The notes below the pieces were generated by a model that was given only the letters and a program-made list of their open reading frames with translations, made no database searches and was not told where the DNA came from. This document shows positions 30,454-34,116 of a stretch of 34,116 bases of DNA, piece by piece. Each line of letters begins with the position of its first letter. Positions within the stretch are counted from its first letter, which is position 1. This DNA comes from an uncultured Clostridia bacterium (GTDB taxonomy: Bacteria > Bacillota > Clostridia > TANB77 > CAG-508), in NCBI GenBank assembly GCA_947631785.1, contig CANRMR010000018.1, positions 1 through 34,116 of the forward strand. The letters run 5' to 3'. The position numbers were made by a program, and so were the translations under genes.

Positions 30454-33039
30454 TTATTTTAATATTGGGTATCCATTGTTTTTGCCTTCTTCTATTGTCC
30501 AATTTTCTGCTCCAAGTAAGTTTACAAATTCTTGTGTTTTCATGAAATCTTCATCTTTTGCTTCTTCATTTGTAATTTTAACATCTCCATTTGTTGTTTC
30601 AAATTTTTGACCATAAACATTATTTCTATTTTTTAAGTAATATACTTTATCTAAAATTCCATAGTCTATTCTTGATACAATTTCTCCAGTATTTTCAACA
30701 TTTTCTCCCTTTATTGTTCCTATATTATATGAATTATATATATTAATAAACACACATCCAGCTATTCCTCCTATCATTTCTTTTCCTGTAATTTCACCAG
30801 AATTAAAACAATTTCTTATTGTACATTCCTGTCTACTTCCACGTGTGTATCCACTTTGTCCTATAATTCCCCCTCCTGCTTGATTTGTTGCAGTTACTTT
30901 TCCTGTATTATAGCAATTAGTAATTGTAGCATCTGTTCCTCCTCCCGAAATTCCTCCTGCTTGATAATATCCTATAATTTCTCCTTCGTTATGACATTTA
31001 TTAATTATACTCTTTGGATATGTAACTCCTGAAATTCCTCCTATCGCGTTGGCATGTTCTGTAGTTTGCATTGTTGACTGAACCTTACCAGTATTTACAC
31101 ATTCTTCTATTGTACCAGATGATAAACTTCCTACAATTCCTCCAACTCTCCAACCTGATTGTATATTTCCTTTGTTATTACATTTTATAATTTTTCCTTG
31201 ATTTGTTGCTACTATTCCACCAACAATATCGTTATTTCCATATACATTTACATTACTACTACAGTTTTCAACTATTCCATAATTAGAAAATACAATTGTA
31301 GCTACATATCCTTCTGAATGTATTTCTCCGTTTTCTACAGATAGATTTTTAATTATAGCACTAGAATCTATAATATTAAATAAACCTTGATGCCAACTAT
31401 TGTTGTTTATATATAGCCCATTTATTGTATGGTTATTTCCCTCAAATGTTCCTTTAAATGATACCTGGTCTGTTCCGATTGGTGTCCATTCTTCTGCGCT
31501 TGTATTAAATGTTATTGTTCCATCGTCTAGCGCTTTATACTTTCCATAGTTTAAGTCTATATCATTCATTAAATATACTGTTTTTCCTTCAAATGTTTCT
31601 CCACTGTTTACCCTATCTCTGAATCTTTCTAGTTGTTCTTTTGTGTAAATGTATAAGTTTTGCTCTACTGTTTCGTTTGTATCTACTACAAGACACACAC
31701 GGAATGAGATGTCATCTTGAAAAACACCATACCAAGCGTTTCTACTGAATATTCCTGAACCTGAAGTTATTTTACTGGAACCACCACGTGTAAAAAAAGG
31801 ACCTACATTAGAAATAAAATAATTGTTATCTCCATTCCATTTACTTGTATCAGTTGTTGCATCTCCTTTAATAGCTGTTGTTGTTTGATATACTGTTGCA
31901 TATTTGTTACTTTTTTCATCTATACTTGTAAATGAGCTTCCATTTTTTATTTTTTCTTTATCAACATCGCTTCCGTTATAGTATACAGCTACATATTCAT
32001 ATGCTCCTCCTGATAAGTCATATATTCCATATTCATTTCCTGTACTGCTAGCTAAATTTTCTCCTGCTGCTGTTGTATAACTACTGCTTGTATTTCTTGC
32101 TATTTCTGTTCCATTTCTTCCATATTGACTGTGTGTTAGATATGCTATCGCTCCCCATTCACTATTTTTTAGCATATGACTTTCTAAATTTGGTGAATAA
32201 TATCTTGCATTAGTATACATATTTCCTATTGTTATATATCTCCAGCTACTCATGTTTGGCTGTACTGCTATTGCTTTTTCTGTATGTTCTGATAAAAGTA
32301 TATTTCCTTCAGTTTCACTATTTGTATTTACATTTTGCTTTTTTTCTTTATCGTACAAGCTTGTTTCGTATTTTCCAACCCATATTCCTGTTAGTTCTTT
32401 ATCCCAGCCACCGTTTTCTACATCATTTGTAAAGGCTGGATGTACTACGTATTCTTTTGTTGGGTCTCCTCCTTGGTTTGCTCTTCTTGCTGTTTTTTCG
32501 TTTCCGTCTTTATCTATATATTTATCTGTTTTTCCTTTTAAAAATACTACATCTATTGATCCATATCCATTATTTGTGTTACTTACTTGTGTTTTTGTAT
32601 CATCTGTATAATATGTTATTTTGTATGCATATCTTGGTATCCATACAAAATAGCTTTCTACTCCATCTATTGTTACTTTTGCATTTGCCCACTCAGATTT
32701 TGTATTATCTTCTTTTCCTATCCCTGCTATATAGCTATAGTTTTTGTTTGTTTCGTCTTTTACCCAAGTTTGGTTTGTACTATCATATTTTACAAGTTCC
32801 ATGTTTGATTTTAGCTCTGGTGGATTTGGCTGATTTTTTTCGCTTATAACTGATGCATATACGTAATCTATGTTTTCTATGTCTTTTTCATATGCTTGTT
32901 TTATTTGCCTTGTTAATTCTTCTCCTGTATTTTTTCTATTTACTGCTGAAAAATATATTGTTGTAGATAGTGCTACTATAAATAGTATTGCGACTATTAC
33001 GACTACTGCAACTGATCCTGTTTCTTCTTTTATTTTCAT
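30454..33039 (-). CDS. Surface protein: N-terminal TM/prepilin-like helix, FGE/C-type-lectin-like domain, GLUG-like beta-helix repeats (paralog B)
   Basis: About 90% identical to paralog A over VTIDGVESYFVWIPRYAYKITYY...GNEYGIYDLSGG; tail of GGIVGSLSSGTIEECVNTGKVQS / GGISGGGTDATITNCYNTGKV repeats. Confidence 0.82.
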   Translation of the reverse strand: MKIKEETGSVAVVVIVAILFIVALSTTIYFSAVNRKNTGEELTRQIKQAYEKDIENIDYVYASVISEKNQPNPPELKSNMELVKYDSTNQTWVKDETNKNYSYIAGIGKEDNTKSEWANAKVTIDGVESYFVWIPRYAYKITYYTDDTKTQVSNTNNGYGSIDVVFLKGKTDKYIDKDGNEKTARRANQGGDPTKEYVVHPAFTNDVENGGWDKELTGIWVGKYETSLYDKEKKQNVNTNSETEGNILLSEHTEKAIAVQPNMSSWRYITIGNMYTNARYYSPNLESHMLKNSEWGAIAYLTHSQYGRNGTEIARNTSSSYTTAAGENLASSTGNEYGIYDLSGGAYEYVAVYYNGSDVDKEKIKNGSSFTSIDEKSNKYATVYQTTTAIKGDATTDTSKWNGDNNYFISNVGPFFTRGGSSKITSGSGIFSRNAWYGVFQDDISFRVCLVVDTNETVEQNLYIYTKEQLERFRDRVNSGETFEGKTVYLMNDIDLNYGKYKALDDGTITFNTSAEEWTPIGTDQVSFKGTFEGNNHTINGLYINNNSWHQGLFNIIDSSAIIKNLSVENGEIHSEGYVATIVFSNYGIVENCSSNVNVYGNNDIVGGIVATNQGKIIKCNNKGNIQSGWRVGGIVGSLSSGTIEECVNTGKVQSTMQTTEHANAIGGISGVTYPKSIINKCHNEGEIIGYYQAGGISGGGTDATITNCYNTGKVTATNQAGGGIIGQSGYTRGSRQECTIRNCFNSGEITGKEMIGGIAGCVFINIYNSYNIGTIKGENVENTGEIVSRIDYGILDKVYYLKNRNNVYGQKFETTNGDVKITNEEAKDEDFMKTQEFVNLLGAENWTIEEGKNNGYPILK

Positions 33040-33092
33040 TTTTTCCTCCTTGTTTTATTGTTATTATTTTATTAAGGTATGTCTTTGTAGAT

Positions 33093-33118
33093 GGGCAGAC
33101 AGGGGCGTCTGCCCCTAC
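33093..33118. repeat. REP-like palindrome type II
   Basis: GGGCAGACAGGGGCGTCTGCCCCTAC. Confidence 0.75.
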
Positions 33119-33385
33119 ACATATTTGTTTGGTTTTAATATTTTTTATCATTTTTATTAGGCAAAGGTTTTATAAATTTTAAAAATATGTAAACAAGGAA
33201 TCGAACGAAGTTTATCATTATTTTTAAAAATTTATAATCCTTTGCTTTGCGATAAATAAAAAATTTCTTAAATGCAAAAATAGAACCAAATACCATTTTT
33301 GCATTTTGATTTCTACATCAAAAATACACAAATGGAACTTGGTTCTATTTGCTTTGTATTTATTATTTTATTATCTTCTAAAATG

Positions 33386-33421
<36 letters not shown>

Positions 33422-33549
33422 AGCCTCAACGTTTTTGATTATTTTCATTTGTTTCTCCTTTTTTATTTATTTTTATCTTCTTTAAAAATTATATTTTATC
33501 ATTTTATTATTGTCAATATTTTTTTATTTATCATTTTTAAATTTTAAGA

Positions 33550-34116
33550 TTAAAAATCATCATTTAATAAAAATTCAAATATATTAACATGTTTAATTCC
33601 ATCTTTTGAGTAATCTTCATCATCCAAAGATATAATATACTTCGGATATGAATCGTTAATTCCTTTATATGCTCCGAATTCTCTTTGTCTTGTTTCCTCT
33701 GAAGCTAATGTATAGCAAACTTGTATATATTTAAATTCTTTATTTTTAGTTGCTACAAAATCTACTTCTCCCTTTTTTGTTTTTCCAATATATACTTCGT
33801 ATCCTTTAGCAAGTAAATCATTATAAACTATACTTTCTAATGCCATAGAATAGTTTATTTCCTTACTATTTGTTTTTATTTTTTTTACCCCTAAATCAGA
33901 AACATAATATTTATTTAAGGTTTTTAAAATACTTTTTCCTTGAATATCATATCTATAAACTTTGTTCATAATAAAAGTTGAACATAAAGCTTCTAAATAG
34001 CTATATAATGTATCTGTTGCTATTTCATGATGTTCATTCTTTAAATAATTTAAAATATTATTTGCTGAAAATTCTTTTCCTTCCGTTTCTAAAACATATT
34101 GCAAAATTTTGTTAAA
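33550..34116 (-). CDS. DUF4143-type C-terminal domain of AAA ATP-binding protein (truncated at window edge)
   Basis: MALESIVYNDLLAKGYEVYIGKTKKGEVDFVATKNKEFKYIQVCYTLASEETRQREFGAY; frame remains open to the window end. Confidence 0.85.
   Translation of the reverse strand, partial: FNKILQYVLETEGKEFSANNILNYLKNEHHEIATDTLYSYLEALCSTFIMNKVYRYDIQGKSILKTLNKYYVSDLGVKKIKTNSKEINYSMALESIVYNDLLAKGYEVYIGKTKKGEVDFVATKNKEFKYIQVCYTLASEETRQREFGAYKGINDSYPKYIISLDDEDYSKDGIKHVNIFEFLLNDDF

Noticed and set aside
28488-33039. Complete diversity-generating retroelement
   Set aside because: No reverse transcriptase ORF or adenine-rich template repeat is visible in the window; only the protein fold and localised divergence are suggestive.

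Overview
AT-rich, endospore-former-like Firmicutes (Clostridia-type) chromosome segment, with almost every gene on the minus strand. Left edge: the 3' end of a tyrosine-recombinase gene abutting tRNA-Leu(UAA), probably the boundary of an integrated element. Then a largely conserved housekeeping stretch: NMN-adenylyltransferase-like, DUF1292, RuvX, IreB, degenerate GAF/GGDEF protein, MinD/CpaE-like ATPase with AT-hooks, RecG, LexA, LamG prepilin-like protein, RadA, GH15, beta-CASP metallo-beta-lactamase, FtsK/SpoIIIE, RsmD, MrnC, RbgA/YlqF, thioester/Cna-B adhesin, SpoIVA. Right edge: two paralogous surface proteins with FGE/C-type-lectin-like domains (one with a GLUG-like repeat tail) and the end of a DUF4143-like protein. 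Main discovery: recG (one site), radA (two sites) and the Cna-B adhesin (one site) are each broken by a +1 shift, and every break is the same event. The in-frame codon is CGG followed by A (CGGA), and skipping the C (reading GGA, Gly) restores the conserved frame. By manual scan of about 10,000 codons in the window I found no other in-frame CGG codon. This is not what random errors or pseudogenisation look like. It suggests CGG is unassigned or very poorly decoded in this organism and that CGGA is decoded as a four-base codon or +1 frameshift site, probably inserting Gly. Second discovery: a (GA)18 tract after an SD-ATG start puts a prepilin/LamG surface protein out of frame. A change to n=1 mod 3 would fuse the start to the prepilin frame, which fits phase variation. 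A second, homologous (GA)15 leader lies near the right edge. All of this was read by eye without database searches.
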